From assembly GCA_902580505.1 (NCBI GenBank), contig CACHLB010000009.1, positions 1-48,190 on the forward strand: a stretch of 48,190 nt of DNA. Reading direction: 5' to 3'. This DNA comes from an uncultured Pelagibacteraceae bacterium (GTDB lineage: Bacteria; Pseudomonadota; Alphaproteobacteria; Pelagibacterales; Pelagibacteraceae). This document shows, one piece after another, positions 19,984 to 30,700 of the stretch (within the stretch, counting starts at the first letter, position 1; every line of letters starts with the position of its first letter). The translations under genes were made by a program, and so were the position numbers. The notes under the pieces were generated by a model. The model was given only the letters and a program-made list of their open reading frames with translations. It was not told where the DNA came from and searched no databases.

Positions 19984-21398
19984 TGGAAAATCTACAACTT
20001 ATAATTCCAGAGTTATATATATCAATAATGATTATGTTTTTATTAATATTTGGGGTATTTAAGAAAAATAGTTCTCAACTAGTTTATAATTTAACAACAG
20101 TAAGTTTAGTTGCCACTTTAGCATTAATAATTAATTTAGACTCGCAAATTCATTCATCATTATTCAATAATAGTTACAACATAGATAGTTTAGCTAGATT
20201 TATGAAAATTCTTTTAATTTTGTCTGGGATTTTTGTAATGCTGTCATCATCAAAATACATTCAGATTAGTAAAATTAGCAAAATTGAGTATCCAATTCTT
20301 ATTTTATGCTCAATCTTAGGCATGATGGTGATGATTAGTTCAAATGATCTTATTGTTTTTTACATGGGATTAGAATTGCAATCATTAGCATTATATGTGT
20401 TAGCATCATTTAATAGAGATAATTTACTATCAACAGAATCTGGATTAAAATATTTTGTCCTAAGTGCTCTTTCATCTGGACTTTTATTATATGGGTGTTC
20501 ACTTATTTATGGTTTTTCAGAAACGACTAATTTTAATCAAATTATGGTTAATACAAAAGAAATAGAATACGGATTAACTTTTGGAATAGTATTTATTTTA
20601 GTTGGATTAGCTTTTAAAATTTCTGCTGTTCCTTTCCATATGTGGGCACCTGATGTTTATCAAGGTTCACCAACATCTGTAACAGTCTTTTTCGCATTAC
20701 TTCCAAAAATTGCTGCATTAACCGTATTTATTAGATTTCTATACATTCCTTTTTATGAATTAGGTGATCAGTGGCAAATGATAATTATATTTTTGTCTAT
20801 TGCATCAATGGTATTCGGAGCAGTAGCAGCAATTGGTCAAAAAAATCTAAAAAGACTAATAGCCTACAGCTCAATTAGTCATATGGGATACGCACTTGCA
20901 GGTTTATCTACAGGTACAACGCAAGGTGTGCAGAGCTCAATTACATATATAACAATTTATCTTGTCATGAATTTAGCTTTTTTTAGTTGTTTGTTTATGC
21001 TTAAGCGAAATGATGAATATTATGAGAACATAGATGATTTATCAGGTCTTTCAAAAAATCATCCGTTATTGTCATTATCATTGCTTGTTGTGCTATTCTC
21101 TTTAGCAGGAATACCACCGCTAGCTGGTTTTTTTGCAAAATTCTATATTTTTGTGGCTGTAATAAATGAAAAAATGTATTTTTTAGCAATAGTTGGACTG
21201 CTAGCAACAGTAATCGCTGCTTTTTATTATCTAAGAATAATCAAAATTATATATTTCGATCCAGAAAAAGAAAAATTTGAGTCGAAACATAATTTAGGTT
21301 TAAAATTTACACTAGTAGCATCAACTTTTTTCATTCTTGCTTACTTTATATATCCAAGTGGAATAGTAGATATAATTTCACAAATAAACATTAATTAA
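19983..21398 (+). CDS. nuoN: NADH-quinone oxidoreductase subunit N (proton-pumping)
   Basis: This is the third antiporter-like subunit, with 471 residues. It shows FYMGLELQSLALYVLASFNR with the channel Glu, FKISAVPFHMWAPDVYQGSPT with the Lys, and LIAYSSISHMGYAL. The C-terminal region GIPPLAGFFAKFYIF is typical. It closes the nuoA-N operon, and its stop overlaps the start of the biotin ligase gene, so transcription probably continues into the next genes. Confidence 0.97.
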   Translation: MENLQLIIPELYISIMIMFLLIFGVFKKNSSQLVYNLTTVSLVATLALIINLDSQIHSSLFNNSYNIDSLARFMKILLILSGIFVMLSSSKYIQISKISKIEYPILILCSILGMMVMISSNDLIVFYMGLELQSLALYVLASFNRDNLLSTESGLKYFVLSALSSGLLLYGCSLIYGFSETTNFNQIMVNTKEIEYGLTFGIVFILVGLAFKISAVPFHMWAPDVYQGSPTSVTVFFALLPKIAALTVFIRFLYIPFYELGDQWQMIIIFLSIASMVFGAVAAIGQKNLKRLIAYSSISHMGYALAGLSTGTTQGVQSSITYITIYLVMNLAFFSCLFMLKRNDEYYENIDDLSGLSKNHPLLSLSLLVVLFSLAGIPPLAGFFAKFYIFVAVINEKMYFLAIVGLLATVIAAFYYLRIIKIIYFDPEKEKFESKHNLGLKFTLVASTFFILAYFIYPSGIVDIISQININ

Positions 21399-21916
21399 TG
21401 AAACTCAAAATATATTCTTATAAGGGTGTCAAAAGCACTAATGATACAGCAATAAGATTAATCAAACAAAACATAAAACAAGGTATAGTTACTAGCGATA
21501 TCCAGACTAATGGAAAAGGACAAAGGGGAAAAAAATGGGTTTCTAGAAGAGGAAATCTTTTTATTTCAATTTTTTTTCCTATTAGCAAAAGTTTAAATTT
21601 AAAAAAAATTACATTTTCAAATCTTAAAATAATAAAAAATATTCTAAAAAATATTGTTCCATATAAAATCAATATTAAACTACCAAATGATTTAAAAATA
21701 ATGAATAAAAAGGTATGCGGAATTCTTCAAGAAATAATTTATTATAATGAAATTAAATTTCTAATTATTGGAGTAGGTATTAATATAAAAAGTAGTCCAA
21801 CAATAAAAGAATATGAAACTACTTATATAAATAAATATAATAATAAAATTAATAAATCTAAAATTATAAATTTTATAAAAAATAATTTCGAAAAAAAATA
21901 TTCTTATTATGCCTAA
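21398..21916 (+). CDS. birA: Biotin--[acetyl-CoA-carboxylase] ligase, short catalytic form
   Basis: This enzyme adenylates biotin and attaches it to the lysine of biotin carrier proteins. In the 172-residue product the ATP/biotinyl-AMP loop GKGQRGKKW lies at residues 39-47. The segment KLPNDLKIMNKKVCGILQE (94-112) holds the catalytic Lys region, and LIIGVGINI follows. There is no N-terminal DNA-binding helix-turn-helix, so it should be an enzyme only. The C-terminal SH3-like domain that normally follows the catalytic core is also missing: the chain ends in a Lys/Asn-rich helix soon after GVGINI. It sits between nuoN and coaX, overlapping both. It is the most AT-rich kind of gene in the window. 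Confidence 0.85.
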   Translation: MKLKIYSYKGVKSTNDTAIRLIKQNIKQGIVTSDIQTNGKGQRGKKWVSRRGNLFISIFFPISKSLNLKKITFSNLKIIKNILKNIVPYKINIKLPNDLKIMNKKVCGILQEIIYYNEIKFLIIGVGINIKSSPTIKEYETTYINKYNNKINKSKIINFIKNNFEKKYSYYA

Positions 21917-22664
21917 TTTTTACATTATTGGAGATATTGGAAATACAGATATAAAAATCTGTGTTTACAAAAATAAAAATATTGTCAAAAAAATCAGACT
22001 ATCTACAAATAAAGTTAATTTAAAATATTTAAAAAAAAATTTAAATGTTTTGAGAAAATATGATAAAAAATTAAAACAAATTTTATTCTGCTCCGTTGTT
22101 CCTAACTGTTACAAGAAAATTAAAAATTATTTTAAATTATATTTTGATACAAATTGTAATGAGTTAAAAAATCTTAATTTAAGTAAATTATTAAGCATAA
22201 AAGTTAATAGGAAACAAATTGGCTCTGATCGGTTAGCTAATGCAATATCAGTAATTGACAATAAAAATAATTATATTGTAGTAGATTTTGGAACAGCAAC
22301 TAATTTTGATGTAATCTCAGCAAATAGTTATAACGGAGGGGTAATTGCTCCTGGAATAAATCTATCATTAGAAATTTTATCAAAAAAAGCATTTTTAATA
22401 CCTAATGTAAAATTTAAAAAATCAAATAATGTTGTAAGTAAAAATACTATAAGTGCAATTAATTCAGGATTTTTCTTCGGTTATTCTGGTCTGATTGACA
22501 ATATAATTCATTCCATTATTAAACAAACCAAAAAAAAATATAAAATAATATTTACTGGTGGACTAGCAAAAATGTTTAAAAATTCTTTAAAACTAAGAGT
22601 AAAAATAAAGTCTAATTTAACTACTGATGGAGTTTTAAAGGCTGCTATGTATTTAAATAAATGA
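21909..22664 (+). CDS. coaX: Type III pantothenate kinase
   Basis: This enzyme phosphorylates pantothenate in the first step of coenzyme A synthesis. The 251-residue protein belongs to the acetate kinase / sugar kinase-like fold. Its phosphate loop is GDIGNTDIKI (8-17), the substrate motif IGSDRLANA falls at 104-111, and VVDFGTATNFDV with Asp126 is also present. These three motifs identify CoaX rather than the unrelated CoaA. It overlaps birA by 8 bases and rnj by 4 (ATGA). The birA-coaX-rnj order is common in alphaproteobacteria. Confidence 0.92.
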   Translation: MPNFYIIGDIGNTDIKICVYKNKNIVKKIRLSTNKVNLKYLKKNLNVLRKYDKKLKQILFCSVVPNCYKKIKNYFKLYFDTNCNELKNLNLSKLLSIKVNRKQIGSDRLANAISVIDNKNNYIVVDFGTATNFDVISANSYNGGVIAPGINLSLEILSKKAFLIPNVKFKKSNNVVSKNTISAINSGFFFGYSGLIDNIIHSIIKQTKKKYKIIFTGGLAKMFKNSLKLRVKIKSNLTTDGVLKAAMYLNK

Positions 22665-24319
22665 AAGAAGAATTAATTTTTTGCCCTTTAGGGGGATCTG
22701 GAGAAATTGGGATGAATATGAATTTATTCGCCTATGGAAATCCAGATAATAGAAAATGGATAATTGTAGACATAGGAGTTACTTTTGCAGATGATGCAAT
22801 TCCTGGAGTTGATTTAATATATCCTGACCCTGGATTTATTGTTGATAAAAAAGATGACTTATTAGGTATTGTTCTAACTCATGCACATGAAGATCATATT
22901 GGTGCAATTGCTCATATATGGCCAAAACTAAAATGTAAAATATTTGCTACTCCATTTACATCAGTGTTAATTTCAGAAAAATTTAAGGAAAAAAAAATTG
23001 ATGTAACAGGATATCTAGAAGTTGTTCAGTTAAATAGCATTGTAGATTTAAGTCCTTTTAAAATAGAATTTGTTACATTAACACATTCTATACTAGAACC
23101 TAATGGACTAAAAATTGAAACACCTGTTGGAAATATATTACACACTGGTGATTGGAAGTGTGATCCAGATCCATTAACTGGAGACAATATGAATTCAAAA
23201 AGATTAAAGGAAATTGGTGAAGAAGGTGTTTTGACAATGATATGTGACTCAACAAACGTATTTAGTGCAGGAAGAGCAGGATCTGAGCTAGATGTAAGAA
23301 AAAATATGCTAAAAATAATGGAAAGATTAAAGAAAAGGATAATTATTACTTCTTTCGCTTCAAATGTAGCTAGAATGGAGTCTGCCTTTTATTGTGCTGA
23401 AAAAATAGGTAGGCAAATTGCTTTGGTGGGCCGTTCAATGCATAGAATTTATAAAGCTGCTAGGCAATGTGGTTACTTGCAAAATGTTATTGAACCACTT
23501 GATGCAAGAGATGCAAAAAATATTTCAAGAGAAAAAATTGTTTACTTATGTACCGGTAGCCAAGGAGAACCAATGGGTGCGATGAACCGTATTTCAAATT
23601 ATACACATCCAGATGTTTTTGTTGAGAGAGGGGACGCAGTTATATTTTCTTCAAAAATTATTCCGGGTAATGAAAAAAAATTATACAAACTTCACAATCA
23701 ATTAGTTAGAGAAGGTATAGAAGTAATTTCTGAAGATAGTGAATTTATTCATGTATCAGGACATCCAAATAGAGAAGATTTAAAGGATATGTATGACTGG
23801 ATAAAACCAAGATCAGTCATACCTGTTCATGGTGAACATAGACATATGATTGAACACATAAATTTTGCTAAAGAAATGCAAGTGCCATATCCTGTTAGAG
23901 TAGAAAATGGTGATATAGTTAGAATTTATCCAGGTGATAAACCTGAGGTATATGATAAAGCTCCAAGTGGAAGACTTTACTTAGATGGTTCTATAAGTGT
24001 TGAAGAAGATGCTCAATCTATCAAAGAGAGAAAAAATTTATCTACCAACGGATTAATAGAAGCAACATTAGTAATCACTCCAAATGGTAATATTCATAAC
24101 AAACCTTTATTAACTTTTAGAGGTTTACCTATATACGAAAAAGATGAATTTACATTTAATCTTGAAGAGGAAATTGAAAAAACAGCAAAAACTTTTTCTT
24201 TAAATAATAAAAAACAGGAATCAAATTTAATTGATGCTCTTAAAATAACTTGTAGAAAATACACAAAAGAAAAATTAGGAAAAAGACCTTACACAAATAT
24301 AAATTTAGTGAGGATTTAA
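22661..24319 (+). CDS. rnj: Ribonuclease J
   Basis: This beta-CASP metallo-beta-lactamase nuclease has 5'-to-3' exonuclease and endonuclease activity in RNA maturation and decay. In 552 residues the metal motif HAHEDH is at His74, His76, Asp78 and His79. Other metal ligands lie in HTGDWKCDPDP and further on in PVHGEHRH. The beta-CASP region includes the CTGSQGEP loop and SGHPNREDL. The C-terminal domain is present. It is translationally coupled to coaX through ATGA. Confidence 0.95.
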   Translation: MKEELIFCPLGGSGEIGMNMNLFAYGNPDNRKWIIVDIGVTFADDAIPGVDLIYPDPGFIVDKKDDLLGIVLTHAHEDHIGAIAHIWPKLKCKIFATPFTSVLISEKFKEKKIDVTGYLEVVQLNSIVDLSPFKIEFVTLTHSILEPNGLKIETPVGNILHTGDWKCDPDPLTGDNMNSKRLKEIGEEGVLTMICDSTNVFSAGRAGSELDVRKNMLKIMERLKKRIIITSFASNVARMESAFYCAEKIGRQIALVGRSMHRIYKAARQCGYLQNVIEPLDARDAKNISREKIVYLCTGSQGEPMGAMNRISNYTHPDVFVERGDAVIFSSKIIPGNEKKLYKLHNQLVREGIEVISEDSEFIHVSGHPNREDLKDMYDWIKPRSVIPVHGEHRHMIEHINFAKEMQVPYPVRVENGDIVRIYPGDKPEVYDKAPSGRLYLDGSISVEEDAQSIKERKNLSTNGLIEATLVITPNGNIHNKPLLTFRGLPIYEKDEFTFNLEEEIEKTAKTFSLNNKKQESNLIDALKITCRKYTKEKLGKRPYTNINLVRI

Positions 24320-24565
24320 TTGAGTATTACAGGCTCAATAGTTGTGTATGTGTGCTTGTGGTGGATAGTTTTTTTTGCCATTCTACCTATAGATGTTAAT
24401 CGTGAAAAAAAGGGAAATATAGAGGGAGTTGACCCCGGGGCCCCAGAAAATCCAAAAATAACTAAAAAAATAATTTATTGTACTTTAATTACGTCTGGTA
24501 TTTTTATAGTTATATATCTATTAGTAATTAATGAAATTTTAAATTTACGTAACTTTTTAAATTAA
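24320..24565 (+). CDS. DUF1467-family small membrane protein
   Basis: This 81-residue protein reads from a TTG start at 24320 directly after the rnj stop. Two transmembrane segments (about 5-24 and 48-73) flank a loop with PIDVNREKKGNIEGVDPGAPENPK. The layout (SITGSIVVYV start, FAILPID, a PGAPENP loop, then helix 2) matches the alphaproteobacterial DUF1467 family, whose function is unknown. The TTG start is supported because it gives the family N-terminus and no ATG lies nearby. The loop codons include a 12-base GC-only block at 24433-24444 that is out of keeping with the AT-rich surroundings. It sits between rnj and proS, overlapping proS by 1 base. Confidence 0.85.
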   Translation: MSITGSIVVYVCLWWIVFFAILPIDVNREKKGNIEGVDPGAPENPKITKKIIYCTLITSGIFIVIYLLVINEILNLRNFLN

Positions 24566-25893
24566 TGTTTTTTTCAAAATCATTTATTCCGATACTAAAA
24601 AATAATCCATCTGAGGCTAAAATTAAATCTCATCAATTAATGCTAAGAGTAGGCATGATTAAACAATCTTCTGCTGGAATATATTCTTGGTTACCACTTG
24701 GTTTTAAAGTCATGAAAAAAATAGAACAAATAGTTCGAGAAGAACAAGATCGTGTCGGTGTTCAAGAAATTTTAATGCCAACAATTCAGTCATCTGAAAT
24801 TTGGAAGGAAAGTGGAAGATATGAAGATTACGGTGAGGAAATGTTAAGAATTAAAGATCGTCAAAATAGAGAAATGCTATACGGCCCAACCAATGAAGAA
24901 CTTGTGACAGAAATTTTTAGATCTTCATTTAAATCATATAAATCTTTACCTCAATTATTATATCATATTCAATGGAAATTTAGGGATGAGTTAAGACCAA
25001 GATTTGGGATTATGAGATGTAGAGAATTTTATATGAAAGATGCCTACTCTTTTGATTTAACAGATGATGATGCAATATTTTCGTACAATAAATTTTTTCT
25101 ATCATATTTAAAAACTTTTAAGAGATTAAATTTGTCCGCAATTCCCATGGCTGCTGATACTGGACCTATAGGAGGAAATTTATCACATGAGTTTATTATT
25201 CTTGCCGATACGGGTGAAAGTAAAATTTATACAGATAAAAGAATATTTGATGTAGATAGCTCTACAACAATTTTAGACAAAGAGTCATTAGGTGTATTGA
25301 GAAAACAATACGAAAAGTTTTACTCAGTAACAGATGAAAAATTTAATAAAGATGAATTTGAAAAATCTGTTGCAGAAGAATATAGAGTAAATACAAAAGG
25401 TATTGAAGTTGGTCACATATTTTATTTTGGAGATAAATACTCAAAACCAATGAATGCAGCTGTTGATTTTAATGGAAAAAAAGAATTTGTAAAAATGGGA
25501 TCATATGGAATTGGAGTTTCCAGACTTGTTGGTGCCATAATTGAGGCAAAATATAACGATAAAGACGGTATTATGAAATGGCCAATGTCAGTAACACCTT
25601 ATGATTGTGCGATTATTCCAATGATAAATAAAAATGATAAATCTAATTTAGAAAAGTCTATTAAAGTACATGAATTTCTAAAATCAAAAAACATAGAAAC
25701 AATCATAGATGATACAGATGAAAATATTTCAGCTAAAATAAAAAAATTTAACTTAATCGGAATTCCATATCAATTGATAATCGGAAGCAAATCTGAAGGG
25801 AATTTATATGAGTTTAAGGAAGTAGATGGAGAAACTCAAAAATTAAAAGTTGAAGATATAGCTTCACAAATAATAAAAGCTAAGCAAAATTGA
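24565..25893 (+). CDS. proS: Prolyl-tRNA synthetase, short alphaproteobacterial type
   Basis: This class II synthetase charges tRNA-Pro. At 442 residues it is much shorter than the E. coli-type enzyme (about 570). It lacks the large editing insertion between motifs 2 and 3, as is normal for alphaproteobacterial ProRS. Motif 2 is visible in FRDELRPRFGIMRCREFYMK and motif 3 in GSYGIGVSRLVGAIIE. The C-terminal anticodon-binding domain begins near residue 350. Without the insertion it must rely on separate editing factors to clear mischarged Ala-tRNA, none of which is seen in this window. Confidence 0.95.
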   Translation: MFFSKSFIPILKNNPSEAKIKSHQLMLRVGMIKQSSAGIYSWLPLGFKVMKKIEQIVREEQDRVGVQEILMPTIQSSEIWKESGRYEDYGEEMLRIKDRQNREMLYGPTNEELVTEIFRSSFKSYKSLPQLLYHIQWKFRDELRPRFGIMRCREFYMKDAYSFDLTDDDAIFSYNKFFLSYLKTFKRLNLSAIPMAADTGPIGGNLSHEFIILADTGESKIYTDKRIFDVDSSTTILDKESLGVLRKQYEKFYSVTDEKFNKDEFEKSVAEEYRVNTKGIEVGHIFYFGDKYSKPMNAAVDFNGKKEFVKMGSYGIGVSRLVGAIIEAKYNDKDGIMKWPMSVTPYDCAIIPMINKNDKSNLEKSIKVHEFLKSKNIETIIDDTDENISAKIKKFNLIGIPYQLIIGSKSEGNLYEFKEVDGETQKLKVEDIASQIIKAKQN

Positions 25894-27101
25894 TTTCACA
25901 ACTAGAAAAAGAGATTATATTTAGGTTTTTAAAAGCTAGAAAAAAAGATGGCTTTTTAAATATTATCTCTATCTTTTCCTTTATCGGTATAGGTTTGGGT
26001 GTAGCTGTTCTAATAATTGTTATGTCAGTAATGAATGGTTTTAGAATAGAGCTAATAAACAAAATTGTAGGTTTTAATGCCCATGCTGTAGTAAAACCCT
26101 ACGACAAGCCTTTAGTATTTATGTCTGATAAAGATTTTGCAAAAGGCATTTTTTCAAATGATGGAGAAGCAGTAATTCTTTCAAAAGAAAACACAAAAGG
26201 CATTCTTTTAAAAGGATATTTAAAAAATGATTTTAAGAAATTAGAAATATCAAATAACCAAAAATATTTTGGAACAACAGATCTAAAAAATAATTCAATA
26301 TCAATTGGAAAGGATTTAAGTTTTTTGCTTAATATAGATATTGGTGATCAAATAACAATAATGTCACCCTCAGGAATTGAAACAATCGTTGGATCTTTTC
26401 CAAGACAAGATATTTTTGAAGTAATTTCGATTTTTGATAGTGGAATAGGAGAATTTAATGAGAATATAGCATATATTAATCTTAATACATTAGAAGTTTT
26501 TTTTAATAAAAATGAAGATAAAAGATTTATTGAATACTATTTCAAAGATCCAAAAAATATTGAACATCATAAAAAAAATTTATTAGATTTATTTCCTAAT
26601 GCATATATTTATACATGGGCAGATTTAAATGAGTCTTTATTTTCAGCTTTAAAAGTTGAAAGAAACGTTATGTTTATTATCTTATCTTTAATAATAATAG
26701 TAGCTGCATTTAATATCATATCTGGTTTGACAATTTTAGTTAAAAACAAAACAAGAGATATTGGTATTTTAAAATCTATTGGTGTCTCAAATATTTCAAT
26801 TAAAAAAATTTTCTTTTTCATTGGATTTATTATTGGTACTTCAGCTACTTTATTTGGTATTATATTAGGTTCATTATTTTCATACTATATTGAAGATATT
26901 AGAAAATTTATTTCTAATTCTTTTGATGTAACCTTATTTCCAGAGGAAATTTACTTTCTAAGTACTCTGCCATCAGAAATAAATGTTAATTCAATTATCA
27001 TAATTGCTTTAAGTTCAATAATTATAACTTCTGTTGTATCCATTTATCCAGCCTCTAAAGCAGCTCGATTAGATACAATACAAACCTTAAAATATGAATA
27101 A
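25890..27101 (+). CDS. lolC: Lipoprotein-releasing system permease LolC/LolE
   Basis: This inner-membrane subunit of the ABC machine extracts lipoproteins for the outer membrane. The 403-residue product starts at TTG 25890 and overlaps the proS stop (TTGA). It has the MacB/FtsX-like topology: one transmembrane helix near residues 22-45, a periplasmic domain of about 200 residues, then three helices near 255-280, 305-335 and 365-390. The opening EKEIIFRFLKARKKDGFLNI is typical of LolC/E. Only one permease gene is seen, and alphaproteobacteria often use a single LolC/E homodimer. lolD follows with an 8-base overlap. Confidence 0.88.
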   Translation: MISQLEKEIIFRFLKARKKDGFLNIISIFSFIGIGLGVAVLIIVMSVMNGFRIELINKIVGFNAHAVVKPYDKPLVFMSDKDFAKGIFSNDGEAVILSKENTKGILLKGYLKNDFKKLEISNNQKYFGTTDLKNNSISIGKDLSFLLNIDIGDQITIMSPSGIETIVGSFPRQDIFEVISIFDSGIGEFNENIAYINLNTLEVFFNKNEDKRFIEYYFKDPKNIEHHKKNLLDLFPNAYIYTWADLNESLFSALKVERNVMFIILSLIIIVAAFNIISGLTILVKNKTRDIGILKSIGVSNISIKKIFFFIGFIIGTSATLFGIILGSLFSYYIEDIRKFISNSFDVTLFPEEIYFLSTLPSEINVNSIIIIALSSIIITSVVSIYPASKAARLDTIQTLKYE

Positions 27102-27780
27102 TTTTTTAAAATTAAATAACTTATCAAAAAAGTATGAAAAAAATAAATCACTTAAAATTTTAAATAGTATAAATTTTAAATTTGAATCAGGGAAAGTATA
27201 TTCAATTATAGGACCATCCGGATCTGGTAAATCAACATTGTTAAATTTATTATCTTTAATAGACGTTCCTTCCTCAGGTTTTATTGAATTTAATAAAAAA
27301 AAAATTGATACAAATAGTTCTATTGAAAATGACAATGTAAGGTCAAAAAATATTGGTATTATATATCAAGATAATAATTTATTGCCCGATTTCACAGCAC
27401 TTGAAAATGTAATGCTTCCAAATTTATTAATTTCAAATAGCAAATTAAAATCAACAGAATTAGCAAAAAAACTTATAAAAAAATTTGATTTAACTTCAAG
27501 ATTAAATCATTATCCATCAGAGCTTTCAGGTGGGGAAAATCAAAGAATAGCAATTGCTAGAGCTTTAATAAATGAGCCAAATATTATTCTTGCTGATGAA
27601 CCTACAGGCAGTTTAGATTTTGAAAATGCTAAACAAATATTTAAAATCCTCTTTAATCTAAAAGAAAAAAATAGAATTATAATTTTTGCAACCCACAATA
27701 GATATTTTGCAAATATGGCTGATTGTAAAATTAAAATGATTGGTGGTAAGATGAGTATTGCCAATGAAAGAATCAGTTAA
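27094..27780 (+). CDS. lolD: Lipoprotein-releasing system ATP-binding protein LolD
   Basis: This is the 228-residue ABC ATPase partner of LolC. Walker A is GPSGSGKST (40-48), the Q-loop YQDNNLLPDFTALENV is typical of the LolD/MacB group, the signature LSGGE falls at 144-148, and Walker B IILADEP at 164-170. The switch His lies in FATHN. Adjacency to lolC supports the assignment over other ABC ATPases. The end of the gene overlaps the dnaE start by 17 bases. Confidence 0.93.
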   Translation: MNNFLKLNNLSKKYEKNKSLKILNSINFKFESGKVYSIIGPSGSGKSTLLNLLSLIDVPSSGFIEFNKKKIDTNSSIENDNVRSKNIGIIYQDNNLLPDFTALENVMLPNLLISNSKLKSTELAKKLIKKFDLTSRLNHYPSELSGGENQRIAIARALINEPNIILADEPTGSLDFENAKQIFKILFNLKEKNRIIIFATHNRYFANMADCKIKMIGGKMSIANERIS

Positions 27781-30700
27781 TAAAACATTTAATCAATTTA
27801 AAATACATACTCAATATTCAATTTGCGAAGGTGCAGTAAAAATTGATCAATTAAAAGATTTCTGTAAAAAAAATAAAATTAAATCATTGGGCTTATCAGA
27901 TACCTTTAATTTATCAGGTGCATTAGAGTTTTCAGAAAACTTATCATCTGTTGGTACACAGCCAATTATTGGAACTCAGATATTATTTAAATTCAAAGAA
28001 TTTGTGGGCTTAATACCTCTCATAGCCAAAAGTGCTATTGGATATAAAAATATTATTAAACTCTCATCAAAATCTTATTTAGAAAATTCAGATACAACTT
28101 CTCCATATTGTAAATTAGACGACTTATTGAATAATTCTGATGGTATTATAATTTTAACTGGGTCAATTAAGTGTTTTTTTGGTTCACTTTTTAACAAAGG
28201 TTTATTAAACGAAATTGAAGAAATATTAATTAAGTTAAAAGAAAATTTTCAAGAAAATATTTATATAGAAATTCAAAGACATAATGACTTGAATGAGAAA
28301 GAGTTTGAAAATTATAATCTAAAAATTTCAAAAAAGTTAGAATTGCCAATTATTGCTTCTCATGAAGTTTATTATTTAGATAAAGATATGTTTGAAGCTC
28401 ATGATGCGTTGATGTGTATAGGTGAAAAAACATATGTAAATGACTCAAATAGAATAAAACTTACAAACCAACATTATTTTAAATCATCAGATGAAATGAT
28501 TGAGGTTTTTAGAGATTTACCCGAGGCACTTGAAAATAATTTTAATTTACCATTCAGATGTTCTTTTAAACCAAATTTTTCTAAACCTATTTTACCAAAT
28601 ATCTCATCCTCAGAAAAAGATCCAAATGAAATGTTGAAAAAATTATCTTTTGAAGGGCTAAAGGATAAATTTAAATTAATTTCTGATATTGATCAAAAAA
28701 ATATTGAGAATAATGAAAAATATTTAAAATATAAGAAAAGATTAGATCATGAAATACGAATAATAGTTGAAATGAATTATTCTGGTTATTTCTTAATTGT
28801 TTCAGATTATATTAAATGGGCTAAACTTAATAATATACCAGTTGGACCAGGTCGAGGATCTGGTGCAGGTTCTTTAGTAGCTTGGTGTTTATCCATAACT
28901 GATATTGATCCAATAAAATTTAATCTTATTTTTGAAAGATTTCTAAATCCTGATAGAATTTCGATGCCTGATTTTGATATAGATTTTTGTGAAGAAAAAA
29001 GAGATTTAGTTTTTGAATATTTAACTACAAAATATAAAGATAGTGTGGCCCACATTATTACTTTTGGCAAACTTAAGGCAAGAATGGTAATAAGAGATGT
29101 AGGTAGAGTTCTAGGTTTACCTTATGGTTTTATTGATAGTATTTGTAAAATGATACCATTTGATCCATCAAGACCTATGTCTTTACAAGAATGTATAAAT
29201 GTAGAACCAAGATTACAGAAATTAATTAATGAAGATAAAAGAGTAGAACGTTTAGTTAATTTATCACTTAAATTAGAAGGTCTAAACCGTAATGTTGCAA
29301 CTCATGCAGCAGGAGTTGTAATTGCAGATAAAAAATTAACTGAAACTATTCCATTATATAAAGATAATTCAGCAAATTTACTATTACCTTCCACTCAATT
29401 TGATATGTACTCAGCAGAAAATGCAGGTCTAATAAAATTTGATTTTTTGGGTTTGAAGACACTTACTGTCATAGATAAAACGCAAAAGTTGATTAATAAA
29501 AAAAATCCTGAATTTAAAGTTGAAAAAATTAATTTTAATGACCAGAAAGTTTATGAATTATTATCAAGCGGCAATACTGTTGGCTTGTTTCAACTTGAAA
29601 GCTCTGGAATGAAAGATGCTCTTATTAACATGAAACCAAATAGACTTGAGGATATTATCGCTATAGTTGCTTTATATAGACCTGGACCGATGAGTAATAT
29701 TCCTATTTATAATGACTGTAAAAATGGAAAAAGAGAACCTGATTATCTTCATCCAAAATTAGAACAAATATTAAAACCAACTTATGGGGTAATAATCTAT
29801 CAAGAACAAGTTATGCAAATTGCACAAGTTCTCTCAGGCTTTACAGCAGGTGAAGCTGATATTTTAAGAAGAGCAATGGGAAAGAAAAAAAGATCAGAAT
29901 TAGAAAAGCAAAAACAAAGGTTTGTTGAAGGAGCTTATAAAAATGGAATTACAAAAGATATTGCTGCAGGGATATTTTTAAAAATAGAACCTTTTGCAGA
30001 GTATGGATTTAATAAGAGCCATGCTGCTGCATATGCTGTAATTGCTTATCAAACCGCATACTTGAAAACTTATTATCCTCATGAATTTTTTGTAGCTTCA
30101 ATGTCAATGGAATTATCAAATCAAAAAAAATTAAGTGAATTTTATGAGGAATTAAAAAGATTAAAAATACCAATAATAAGACCGGATATAAATAAATCTT
30201 TTGCGAATTTTTCCTCTGATGGAATAAATTTTTATTATGCTTTAGGAGCAATAAAAAATGTAGGTTTAGAAGCTATTTCTAATGTTATAGACGAAAGATC
30301 TAAAAATGGAGAATTCAAAAATTTGTCTGATTTTATCAATAGAGTTAATCCTAAAGATATAAATAAACTACAATTAGAAGGTTTGGTACAAGCAGGTGCA
30401 TTCGATAATATAAATAATAATAGGCATTCATTATTCAATTCTATCCCGTCAATTATCTTAAAATCAAAAAATATTCATGAAAATAAGGTTGCTAACCAAA
30501 TAAATTTATTTGGAGATCAAGAAGAAGACCAAACAAATTTCTTAGAAAATACTACAGACTGGGCGCAAGATATTAAGTTAACAAAAGAATTTGAAACTTT
30601 AGGATTTTATATTTCAGACCATCCTCTGAATCAATATAAATCTATATTTCCTCAATACAATATAAATAGTTATGAAGATTTTAACTCAAAAAAAGATGTC

